Part shown: in pieces, positions 22,377 through 34,350 of the stretch
Layout of the letters: every line of letters starts with the position of its first letter
Numbering within the stretch: the stretch's first letter is position 1
Source of the DNA: Corticium candelabrum
Lineage: Eukaryota; Porifera; Homoscleromorpha; Homosclerophorida; Plakinidae
Direction: 5' to 3'
NCBI RefSeq assembly: GCF_963422355.1
Contig: NC_085095.1
Coordinates: 7,681,812-7,745,811, forward strand
DNA: 64,000 bases
The notes under the pieces: generated by a model
Seen by the model: the letters and a program-made list of their open reading frames with translations, nothing else
Told to the model about the DNA's origin: nothing
Database searches by the model: none
Program-made: the position numbers and the translations under genes

Positions 22377-25300
22377 ACATCACACCACACCACACCACAC
22401 CAAGAAACAAACACAATTGAAACATAATTTGTTGTTCCTTTCATTTTTGTTGTAGGTGGGATGTGGGGTTTGAATTTCATGTCTGAGAATGACGCTTTTC
22501 AATTTCTGGACATTTGTTCTGTAAGCACAAATGTTGCAACTGACTGCAATACAAAGTGGAAAGATTTTTTAGTCATATTTTCTGTGTGCGTCAGATGCCA
22601 CAATATCAACACAGCAAACTTGTTCAAACTCCATCGATGTGTTCACTGTATGTGCCTGCTCCCGCACAAGCACAGGCCGCTACAGATAAGGTGAGCTTTG
22701 GATGTAGGTACAGTAGTAACAGTTGCTGCTGGTTGGTACAGTACATACTGTATTATGTATATAGCCATTAAGGTGACATTTGAGCATATTGTGATGTTGG
22801 TTTGTTGCCATTAAATACTTTACTTGTTTATAATTTAGTCTCATCAGTTTCATCAACGAGTTCGGCGACCAACGCCTGTACCCGAAGACAATGCTAGACT
22901 GCAGATAGATCCCGATGACATCTTCAGTGTTAGTTCTGGAGCATCACAAGTTTGTTGTTGCGAGATGTTTGTGTGGTTTGTATATATTAACTCGTACTGT
23001 TGTACAGTCTGATCCCACTGTTCCTAGAGACTTCCTTGCTGGTCTTGATCCTCCTAAATCTACAAGTTCTTCAAAAATTGGAGCTATTGTTGGTCAACAA
23101 CTTGATGCCGCCATCTTTTCACAACTAGAGGAGTCAGCTGTTGATAGTGACACAGATGATGACAAAAGTAATGGAAACAATGAATACCACAGGGTGTCAT
23201 CGGAGCAAAATAATGTCGGTAATGAGATCCAAGCAGTGATGGGAGCCAAAGTACACACCAGCTGTTCTGCATTGAGGTCAAATGTTGATGCTGTTGATAT
23301 GAACTGTGAAAATGGGTGTCAGTATGTTGAGTCATATTGTGAAGCTCAGCATCCACCACCAGCTGTGTTTGTGACAGCAGACTGGATTCCAGTACCACAG
23401 AGACCGGTTTTGACAAACATTGCTAGGGAAGTAAATGTAACACGTTTTATGACCGAAATTTTATTACCAACATACGTGAATATTAGAGTAGCCGAAGAGG
23501 CCTATGTAAGCCACTCATCAGGAAGCAGCCCTGCTGTGTATAGACAGGATGTAGAAAACAACTTGTCATGGGCACGAGGTGCACAGGTGAAACAAGACTG
23601 GTCTGATGGCCACATGAGAATGAATGACATGCGAGGTCATGTGACAGACGACAGTTTAATGAGCAATGAACCAACTTTCATTAGCCAAGTGCTTGAAATG
23701 GGAGGACCTAAAGATGCAACTGTCCAGTGGGTTGACGATGGAAAAGCAAGAACAGAGTCTAGTGTAACAACAATTACTGCAACAAGTAGCATAGCTAGTG
23801 CTGCCACCATGACTGCGAGTGATCAGTCGAGACAGGAAACAGTTCCCGAAATTTCAAATCTTTCCGATTCAGTACCCGGCGATGTACCGAGTCTTCCTAA
23901 CATTAATCAGATGGTGCCTGCTGGTGTGCAACTGACTGATGTAGACGACCAATGTGATGGTGGTGACTCTGAAGTGAGCAGTATGGTACGACATTTCAGA
24001 GATATCTTTTACATTGTTGTCAAATATTACTGCTTGTGTTTGCAGAAAACTGCAGTGGATGAGGAAGACTTGGAAATGATCAGTGATACAGCTAGTAGTA
24101 AAAATTCATCAACTTATCCAAGGTATCTATTGTTAACATTTGGTATACTTTATGTATACTGTTTTCAGTTTATTGAGAGCTCTAACTGAGCAACACACAT
24201 TTGGTAAGTTATTTCAGCACAAAGGAATAGAATGGCAAACAGGTGCAAGTGTCACATAATAGCAGCCTAGCATAACAGAAGCAGCAAACAACTTGAGACT
24301 GACTTATGAGTAATCTTGTACACGTACTAACGTATGATCACTGTGTAGCAAATATGAAATTTTTATTGATATATAAGTTATTGTTTTTTTCAAGAATTGA
24401 TTTTTGTGTTCCTAATAGGCACGAAGAGCCACATATCCATCATCAAGCTCAAATGTGTAGAACTGGGTCAGTATTGTAAATATTTTTGTATAAGTATTAA
24501 TAATCATCAGTTAGTAAATAAAATTTAATTTAATCGTGTAATACGTTGTTAAAAGATATGATACTAGTAATTGTGCTTACATTTTCAGATGGCTCAAGAT
24601 GAAGACTGTGCTTGTGCAAAAGAATGGGAAAGTAGCTGAAGCGGGCAAAAGGAAATGGAAACATTATTGGGGTAAACGAGAATCCCACAAATAAAATGAG
24701 GCATTTCATACTGCATTTTTGTTATTTTGGGTAGCAACTTTGAGTGGAACGAGTCTGCTGTTGTACCAATGTGATAACATTGAACAGATGACTGAGAACA
24801 TTCAACCAACAGCTCACATAGGTCCGGTTATAGTGTACTGGTTAGCTGGTTACATTGATTTGATGCGTCAATGTGATATATTTAGATGTGACTGACGGAA
24901 TGGCACAGTCAGTACACGAATATCTGAAGAAAGACTTTGTCTTCTGTCTAACTATCAATTCAGGGTATGCATTTTACGTGCAGGTAAACAAATGCAAACG
25001 TGTTGCTTTGTTTCACTGTATTGCGGAATGTCTGTTTGGATACATACGTGTAGGCAACGAATGAAGCCGACATGGAAAGCTGGATTAGTGTAATTCACTG
25101 TGGTATGATCATGTTCATTATGTTAGTTGTTGTTATACTCACATCATTTGTTATAGTGTCTGCTGCTGCTGTTGTGAAGTGTCGTGATCCTGTGGAGATA
25201 CACAGAACACTGAAAGTTTGTGAAATATGTCATCTCAATTTTATTGATTTTATCAGAATTTTATTGATTTTTTGTTAGGCTCAGATAGAGACTTTGGATG

Positions 25301-28300
25301 AGACTATTAAGTCTGTAAGTTGACATACAAGAGTTCTCGTATTATTTTGTTTTTGATGGGTGGGGTACTATAGGAATTACAGATGAAGAAACTTGCTGAG
25401 CTGCAGCTGAGTACTGTTACTAAACAGGCGATTAGATCAACTATTACCAATCAGGTACTGTACAACATCGAATTTATGTCAGTAGTACTGTACAAACTGC
25501 AAGTATATGATCATGTCACTCATGATTTTGTAATAAACTGTTTGAATGATGAATTTCTAAAGCAACAACATTTTGCAAATGGCTAGTATAATATGTTTGT
25601 TTGATTGATTTACTTGACTGCAGATCAGGTCATGGGTGGAGAATGTTGAGAGACTCAATATGGATTTGTATCGGTATTTGTAGTCTACTCGTGTGAGCTT
25701 GATGACTGTGTAATATGATTGTTTTGTAATGGCAGCTTGAAGTGTTACATGTCAGCCATGCAAGGAACAGAGTTACCAAATCCACAAGTGAGAAATTAAC
25801 TTTTGTATTATGTTTTAGTAACTAGCAGGTATTGTAGCATTCTGGCTGTTTTAGGCTGCTTTAGCTAACATGTCAAAAGCAACGAAGGCACTACTGGGTC
25901 GGTTACAGCGAGGATTTACTGTGTCATCTCTTCATGCTGTGGTACAGTGTGAAAATTGACTCTGTGAGCACTAAGTGAGCAAGTTTGTGTCAGGTATGTG
26001 CAAGACGTGCTTTGCAAATTGGCAAGAAAACTTCAAAGGATCCAACAACTCCAAAAACGTTTAGATTAAAAGTAACAATTTATGCATTAGGTGACTGACT
26101 GATTAAAGAGTGACTGCATGTTTGTAATGGCAGGGACAGAAGAGTCAATTTGTCAAACACTCGGAGCTGCTTGGTGCACAGAAAATGAATGTCAATAGAA
26201 TGGTTTGTTGGAGTCTATTGCAATGATTTGATGTCTCATGTTGGATTATCCTTGAAGGTCTCGAATGGCAAAGAGCCATTATCTGAAGATCAGTCTCGGT
26301 AATTGGTTTAGTAATTTTTGCCGTGTTTATCTTGATCATTATTATTGTCTTTTTTCTGGCTTACAGATCGTCAAGCCGAGCAGGGAGTAGGAGAGGGTCG
26401 TATGACATGGTATGCTGTAACACCTACCTGTTTGTACTGCGTAACACTCAATTGCTCTATGAATTATGTTAACTGTATTAATTATCTACCTTGTAGGTCT
26501 CTTCCAGTGAATCTGATGTTCCTGTTGATTTTTCTGCTAATCATTTTGCATGGGGTTCTCAATCAAATCTTGTTCGTGTCAAACTACCAAACAAACAGGT
26601 AGTAGAAAGAAATTTTGAATCATTTCAAGAAACTGACTCATGCTATTGCTATTTTGTTTATTTAGTATGCTGTTTTGTCACTTTCTGGTTTAACACCAAT
26701 GAAGATTCTTGAAAATGTGAAATTGTATAAACATGTCACTTATCTTTGTAATATTTGTTGTTTTTGGTTATTTGTCAGAAGCAACAAGTAAACGTAGAAG
26801 AGCACTTTGTTATTCTTCGAAGACGTGTTCAAGATGGATTTGGTACATACAAAGTAATATAAATCAAACCCAATGATGAGACATGCTTGTTTAGAAACAG
26901 AAATTCCAGATGATGATTGCCTACTTGAAGAGCAGGTTGGATACATATATGTAGCTTAATTAATGCTCTACTAAACGAGTCTTGTTACTTGTAGGTGTTT
27001 GATGAACTTGAAGTTTTGCAGAAGGTCATGCACACAGTGAGCATGACTAAAGCACCTGAGATAATGTTTGGTGAGCTGTTAGTAATATGTAAAGGTACCA
27101 TGTATTTATATTTTTAATTTCTGCCAACCCTATGAAGGATTTACTGCTGAGGCTGAAGTATGGGAATCAAGTGTAACATCTAGCTATGGGTCTATTGTTA
27201 TTAGTCAAGTTGACTCCGGTGGCTTAGCAGAGCTTTATGGTTGGCTAATTTGTTGTGTGTTTACTGTTTGATTAATATGTATGTTGGCTTGTGTACAGGA
27301 GTTCTTGAAGGAGATGAGATTTTGATGATTAATGAGACTCTTGTGCAAGACGTTGGGTTGTCGGCTGCTCTTCAGTTGATTGAAGATGCTAACCGCAGTG
27401 TTTCATTGTCTCTGATGCTTCGGTCAAGACGTATTGATGCTCCTGCTGTTTCTACCACTGACAACATCATCAGTCAGTTGATTTTACGAGCTCCACCAAG
27501 CCAAGTTGAGCTGACTGATGATACACTAAAAGGATTGCTTGTTCCTAAACCAGATGGTTAGATGCTTGATTAACTAATGCTGGCTATTAGATGTATACCT
27601 GTTTGTGTTTAGTACTTAAAGAGGAAAAACAGGATGAAGTAGAACAAGTTTCAGTGTATTCCGTTGTAGAGGAGGACACTGAGAAATGTTCAGAGCAGTT
27701 TGGCAGCAAACCACCAGAGGAATCTTTGTTCAGTGATGATGACTTCAGCCCACCAGAGTTATCTCGAGAGCAGATTGATGTGCTACTGAAAGTTAGTTGC
27801 ATAGTGCAAATTCCAACTTTGTTTTGTAAATAGAATTTGATTGTCACAGAATACTGATGAACTGACAAGGTTTGTGCGTTCACTCCATGCCTATGGTAAG
27901 AGTGATGTTCCACATCAGAAGACAATGACCAAGGAAGAAAAACTACAGAAATGTGTTACTGAACTTGTCAGTACAGAGAGGACGTATGTGAAGGTGAGAA
28001 TTTAAATGTTTAGGAAATTTGTTTAGCAACGTTGACTGGACAATAGAACCTGAACATTCTTCTTCATCGATATCTTCATCCCATGAAGTCAGAGTCATTT
28101 CTAAAGAAAGAAGATGTAAGTGATTTGCATTTTTAATGCTCGTGTCAGGATTTCTGCATAACTGATTGTGATTGTGTATGCAGCTGAGTGCTTTGTTTGG
28201 CAATTTAGAAGAAATCATTCCTTTCCAGTTGGAGTTTCTTGCATCACTTGAAGTAAATTTGTAGGATAAAGCAGTTCATTGTAGTTTGCAAATATATTGT

Positions 28301-29588
28301 ATTGCTTGCATTCAACCCAGGAGTCTACAGAAATGAGCATAATGAGTTCAGCGTCAGCTGCATCAGTTAGGGTATATATAGTAACTGTATAATTGTAATA
28401 TAGTGTATGTCAGCTTATTAGCAATGTGTTTGTTATTTCTTTAGAATGCAGCTTTTTCTGTTGCTGGAACATTTCTATACTATGCCGAGCATTTTAAGCT
28501 ATACAGTGCTTTCTGTGCCAGCCACACTCGAGCTCATGAAGTTTTACGTATGTGAACAGAAACTTATGTGTATTGTATCTATGTAATGATATATTTGATA
28601 TCAGATCGTAATGATCCTCAACTACAAGCATTTCTGTCTGCTCGCAATCCAAAAAGAGAATTATCATCATCACTTGATTCTCTTCTCATTCTTCCTATTC
28701 AGGTTCTATAGTGTTATGATTGCTAATGTGTTCTACTAACATGTATTCTTAGCGGGTTCTGAGGTACCCACTTTTTCTCAAAGAAATGCTTAAATTGACA
28801 ACTGAAAAGAGTAGTGAACAGGAACTGTTGAGTGGTATGCTATTGTACCGAAGTGAATGTGTGACTTGTTTGTAATCATTTTCTTCTCACACAGATGCTA
28901 TTGCCAGTATTGAAACTGTTGCTAATTTTATCAATGAAGTTCAACGAGTGTACGATTGCTATCACATACTGTTTGAGATGTTACTGAAGGATGCCCACTT
29001 CAAAGAGGTTTTTGTGTTTAATCACAAGATGACTTTTGACTTATTCATGCTGAATGTTGACAGCCGGGTGTTCATGTCACTATTGATGAGTTGGTGCACC
29101 AGTGCTTGGTAATGTGGCTTAATCCAATTGAAGACATGCAAAAAGGATGGAAAAAGGGAATGGGACCAGAAATGAGCTGCTTTGGTATAATGTGAACTAC
29201 TTAATGTTTTTTGCTGTCTTCTGACACGGGCTGTTGTATTCTACTTAGTGTTTCAAACCGTAATCATTCTCTTGGCTGCAGACAAGGACAGAAAAGGAAA
29301 GAAGAAAGACATGGTGTGTATAGGTTGTAGGTGGGTGGATGGGTGGGTGTGATATGTAGGTGTGGGGTAATAAAACTTATAAAAGTGAGTGAAAACTCAT
29401 TGACACTTGTTTTAGATGCTTTTGATAACATGATAACAAAATCTTGTAGATCGTGTATTATGAATGGAATGATTATACAAGTATATGCTTTTAGGTGTTT
29501 TCTTCTTCTCTAGAAGATTTTCGCTATAGGAAACTACTACTTACGTCACATGCTAGTTTAGAAGATCTTACAGATTCTGATGGTAAAG

Positions 29589-29659
<71 letters not shown>

Positions 29660-30191
29660 CGCTTTTGCGCATCTTACTTCTGTAGTACTTCAGTGCATTA
29701 TTATTCAGGTGTCACAAACATGTGGAAGTTGGTGCACAGGGAACCTGGTACACAAACACATGCATCCTTTTTCTTTAGAAGCAGGTTTGTTTGATGACTG
29801 TTTTGTGATGACTATCGTTGTCTTACAGACATGCCTGTAGTATGAAGTATTTTATTGTGGTTGTAGTTCACGTGAAGACAAGGATGCAGTCGTGGAGAGT
29901 ATTACTAGAGTTGTGTTTGACCGGAAGGCCACCATTCAGAAAATGGTTTCAGCAATAACGCCTGGACGACGAAAACGCTTGAGCTCATCAAGCTTTTCTA
30001 CACCATCTTCCATGTCAACTAGCCTAAGGATGCCAGTCATCAAACAACCATCATCAGATGGTGATGATATATCTATATCGAGTGTGACCAGTTGGTCATC
30101 ATCAGCAAGGACACCTGTTAATCCATTACGACAGTTTCAACCAGCTACTGAAGTGTTGACTGAAGAATATGAAAGTTACACTGATTGCTAA
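21626..30191 (+). CDS. TIAM: TIAM / Still life Rac guanine-exchange factor
   Basis: Activates Rac by GDP/GTP exchange. 44 coding exons close to 1656 codons plus stop. Exon starts: 21626, 22087, 22238, 22456, 22595, 22839, 23008 (to 23985), 24046, 24419, 24589, 24735, 24886, 25054, 25157, 25279, 25374, 25624, 25736, 25855, 25994, 26134, 26258, 26367, 26497, 26666, 26779, 26895, 26995, 27138, 27299, 27613, 27850, 28047, 28184, 28321, 28445, 28605, 28753, 28895, 29064, 29249, 29495, 29709, 29867. Domains: WH1 about 55-157 (WLAVFPSLVPITVLL, GMWGLNFMSENDAFQF) as in fly Still life; first PH about 590-705 (RKWKHYW, KKDFVFCL); CC-Ex to about 830 (MKKLAELQLSTVT, GTELPNPQAL); RBD about 900-1010; PDZ about 1012-1095; DH about 1215-1432 (ERTYVKNLN, KLYSAFCASH, LPIQRVLRYPLFLKEML); second PH to about 1570 (NMWKLVHRE). 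The start is the first ATG; the basic N-terminal 50 residues are less certain. Confidence 0.94.
22296..22395. repeat. (CA)n microsatellite with CACAC-CA tail
   Basis: CA run beginning right at a TIAM donor (AAAG|GTCACACAC, exon end 22294), ending in several ACACC units. Confidence 0.95.
24169..24203 (+). other. Possible frame-breaking alternative exon in TIAM
   Basis: A 35-bp segment with a good acceptor (TGTTTTCAG) and donor (G|GTAAGT) lies between TIAM exons 24046-24122 and 24419-24466. Joined to the upstream exon it reads SLLRALTEQHTF but leaves the next exon out of phase. Skipping it keeps the frame (STYPR then HEEPH) into the first PH domain. It may be a cryptic or poison exon. Confidence 0.3.
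29591..29654. repeat. (GT)n microsatellite just inside a donor
   Basis: About 64 bp of GT starting 8 bases after the TIAM donor (GATG|GTAAAG, exon end 29582). Confidence 0.95.
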
Positions 30192-30527
30192 AAGGCTGTA
30201 AACGAACAGTGTTTATGTTTATTGATTATATAAAGTACTATTAAGGCTTGCTGAGAGCAACTTAGAGTTTAGTAGATATCACTAATTAAGTACGTTAAGT
30301 AAGGGACAAAGCAAGTTTCTGAGCATCTTTGTTTTTAGTCTTTATTTTATTAATGGATACATTAATTGTGAGCAGTAGAATGTATAATCAGTTGTTCAAA
30401 ATATATCTCTATAGCTGTTGAAATGACACGTATTGAAAATTAAATTTGAATGTTAATTAATTAATGCCCATTCAATAGGTAAACATTTAGCACTCGCTTC
30501 GATCGTTTTCTTATACGGGATCTGAAC
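30192..30527. other. Intergenic region TIAM / PAAF1
   Basis: 336 bp, AT-rich, between a TIAM stop codon and the PAAF1 start on the same strand. It holds the TIAM 3' untranslated region and the PAAF1 promoter; no distinct motif can be named. Confidence 0.5.
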
Positions 30528-31213
30528 ATGACAACACGCCGTCTCATTCATTTGCAGTGCGACTGGGAGACAGCCTTGCAGTACGATGAACATCCTCTTG
30601 CTGTTAAATCTTGGGTCTATCATTGCGTATCTCTATTTTACAGAGAAACCGGCGGGAAAGCGTGGATTTCTTGCCGCTCTGAAGGTTAACGTTGTGAAAC
30701 ATCGCTTGCTGATTGCACCGACTTCATATCGATTTTTCAGGGGAAGGTACTCTCTATGGAGAGCTGAAACGAGTTGGATGCGATGCGAGAGACTTGCCAG
30801 TCATCGAGGCGTCTGATGGTTTTAGCTGCACGTGGATTGGTCAAGTGTGATGATTGAATGACGAATAATTATTGGTGCTCTCGTAGTAATTATTTGATTT
30901 TTGGCTTGTTGGCAGAAATGTTTGCTGGTTAGCTGCGCTAGCAGAAGATGCAGCACGAAATTTGTGGCTCCAGTCGCCACGTTTAGGAACATTATCCAAG
31001 GGAATGTAAGCTGTTTCTGTTGGTGTTTGTTTGTGCAGAGTGACGGACTGATGGGCGGACAGACTGGGTGACATCGTATAAAGGAAATAAAGGAAATGAA
31101 TTTATTTTGTATCAATCAGAGGTGTAGCTGAGACAAACTGACAGACAGACAAAGAGCTCACTATTTAGCTGAAATGGCTTGTACTGTATGGTAGTATTGA
31201 TGTTCAAAATAAA

Positions 31214-31265
<52 letters not shown>

Positions 31266-34200
31266 TGACTGACTGACAAAGATCATTTATTGAACATACA
31301 AGGCACTACGTACATCATAGGAAGTCGAAACATAATAGTCGCTACTGAAATCTAAAACCGACTGACTGACTGACTGACTGACTGACTGACTGACTGACAT
31401 CATTTATTACACACAAACCTCTACATACAGAACACTAACACTGACTGACTGACAGACAAGGCAAGACATTGTCACAATGTTTCACGAAATTTGTTTGGTT
31501 GCAGATTATGTCTGTCAGTGTGAGTCCATCTCAAGGACTCGGCGTCTGCTGTGGCACATCAGGCCAACTGAAAGTTTTTCTAACATCAAATGGCTCAATC
31601 CGAGTAAGCCAAACTCTTTTCTCTCATTTTCTAACATACTACACTACGGTATAACATTACACTATAGAGAGATTTGTCTGGTCATCTTTTGGATGTTCTC
31701 TGCTGCAGCTTCTTTCCTTCAGGTGTCGTTATACTTAGTGGTGGCAGTGATATGCGACTAAAAATTTGGTCAGTGGAAGATGGTAGTTGCCCAGTCACAT
31801 TGGTGGGCCATAAATCGAGTATGACTGCGATGCACTTGCTTTATTATTTATTGAATTATGAGCAATGGAATTTTGTACTAGGGGTGACGCAGACAGCTAT
31901 AGTGGACAGAGGAAGAAATGTTGTGTGTAAGTCAAACAACTGATTCATTACGTCTTTAATTGTAGAATAGCATAATTAAACACAGACAGGTAACACACAC
32001 AGAGACAGATGGACAAACATGCATGTACACAGATGGACAGACATGAATATACACAGATGGACGAATACATACAGGCAGATGGACAAACACACATACAGAC
32101 AGATGGACAAACATGCATACACACAGATGGACAAATGCATAGACAGATGGACAAACATACATACACACAGATGGACAAACACACAGACAGATGGATGGAC
32201 AAACACACAAACAGATGGACAGACATGCATACAGACAAATGGACAAACACACAGACATATGGACAAACACGTAGACAGATGGACAATCATGTAGACAGGC
32301 AGATGGACAAACATGCATACAGACAAATGGACAAACACACAGACAGATGCACAAACTGATAGACAGATGGACAATCACATAGACAGGCAGATGGACAAAC
32401 ACATAAAAAGATAGTAGCCTCGTCCCCAGACTCTCTTGCGCTATTCTTGTCCAGTGCCCGTATGACAATTCCAGGCGCAAGAGAGTCCGGGATCATTCCA
32501 CCTACTTCCTGCCATATCTCTTTACTAAATGTTCACTAATTGTCACCCCCAACTTCATCAAGTGTCCCACAACTTCAAAATGAAATTAGCGTTAGAACTA
32601 AAGCTTGGTTCACAATACACCTCGTGTCGCGTTGCGTCATCTCGCGTCAAAGGAGGCCGCTTCCGACGCGACTCACTGGAATAGGAATAAATCCTATCCA
32701 ACACGTCGCGTCGTGTCGGAAGCGGCCTCCTTTGACATGAGACGACGTGAGGTGTATTGTGAACCAGGCTTTATCCAATAAACGTACCACACGGGATGCT
32801 ATGACCGTTGTTTGGTGTTTGTGGCATATCCAGCACTTGCAGACAACTGAAGCATGTTGAAAAGGTAAGTCTATGGAGTGTTGGTGACGGGTGTCGTGTA
32901 GGCTTGTGGTCTGAGATTAACAATTGGCGGAGTAATGACCTTCTACGTAGTTCACACGCGCATCTCCTGTGTGGCCATTAGCGTTTGCGTGCAGACTAGA
33001 GTCTAAGACTCTGTAGCAAAAAGCGCGCATGACAAGGGGAAGGGGTTGATCTTGACAGGAAACTACCGTCTACCCTTCGAGAAGTCTTCAAGTATGAAAA
33101 CAAATGCATCTTTTTGTGAAAGAATAGCCCTGGAAGCTTCAAGTTGACCCTCCAGACCGTAGTTTCATGTCAAGATCAACCCCTTCCCTTGTCATTGCAC
33201 GCTTTTTGCTACAAAGTCTATTCTGCGCACAAACGCTAATGGCCGCGTGTGAACTACGTAGAAGGTCATCACTCCGCCAATTGTAGATCTCAGACCACAA
33301 GCCTACACGACATCCGTCACCAACACTCCATAGACTTACCTTTTCAACATGCTTCAGTTGTCTGCAAGTGCTGGATATGCCACAAACACCAAACAATGGT
33401 CATAGCATCCCATGTGGTACATTTATTGGATTAGTTCTAATGCTAATTTGATTTTGAAGTTAAGGGACACTTGATGAAGTTGGGGGTGACACTTAGTGAT
33501 TTAGTAAGGAGATATGGCAGGAAGTAGGCGGGGATGATCCCAGACTCTCTCGTGTCTGGAATTGTCATACAGGCACCGGACAAGACTAGAGCGAGAGAGT
33601 CTGGGGACGAGGCTACACAGATAGACAAACACACAGACAGATAGACAAACACACAGACATATGGACAAACACACATACAGACATGGACAAACACACAGAC
33701 AGATAGACAACTATGCATACAGACAGATGGACAAACATGCATACAGACGTACAATAGAGCATTAGATCATTTGTAGGTTGTCCCAATTTACTGTATGTGT
33801 TTAACTAAATATCTACAATCATTCTTATTTTATAATGCTAAAACGGTCCAACGGAGTTGCTTTGTAAGTTTGTCATTATAGCTTGTGGAGGAGACGGCTG
33901 TGTGAAGTTATGGGATGTTGGTGAAAGCAAATTGTTGTCAAACGTTGTCAACAATGCCAGCTGTGCTATCAATGGCTGTGCCATTCAAACAACTTTTGAT
34001 TCAATCAGTTTAGGAGAAAGAGAATCACAGACGAGTTAGTTTGAGAACGTTTATAGACTTTATCATGTGTGTGTTTACGATAGACAATGAACAGGTGATC
34101 GTGAGGTTAACACCGAAGGAAAAATGCTGATTGTCGGTAGAGAAGACGGTTTGTTGGAAGGTTATGGCTTGCACTCAAGGAAACAGGTAAGCTACTGTCT

Positions 34201-34301
34201 GGTTGTGTACTGTACATGTAGAGCATCCGATCTACCACGAGACCCAGTGATTTGCAGATTGTAAATGAACCCGATCACTCGTTGATTTAGAGCTTGAACT
34301 C

Positions 34302-34350
<49 letters not shown>

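Noticed and set aside
31948-32496. Long open frames over the minisatellite, both strands
   Set aside because: A short repeat unit with no stop in several frames; it lies inside a PAAF1 intron and has no conserved domain.
31985-33750. CRISPR-like array
   Set aside because: Units are contiguous variants of one short motif with no unique spacers of constant length, in an animal intron.
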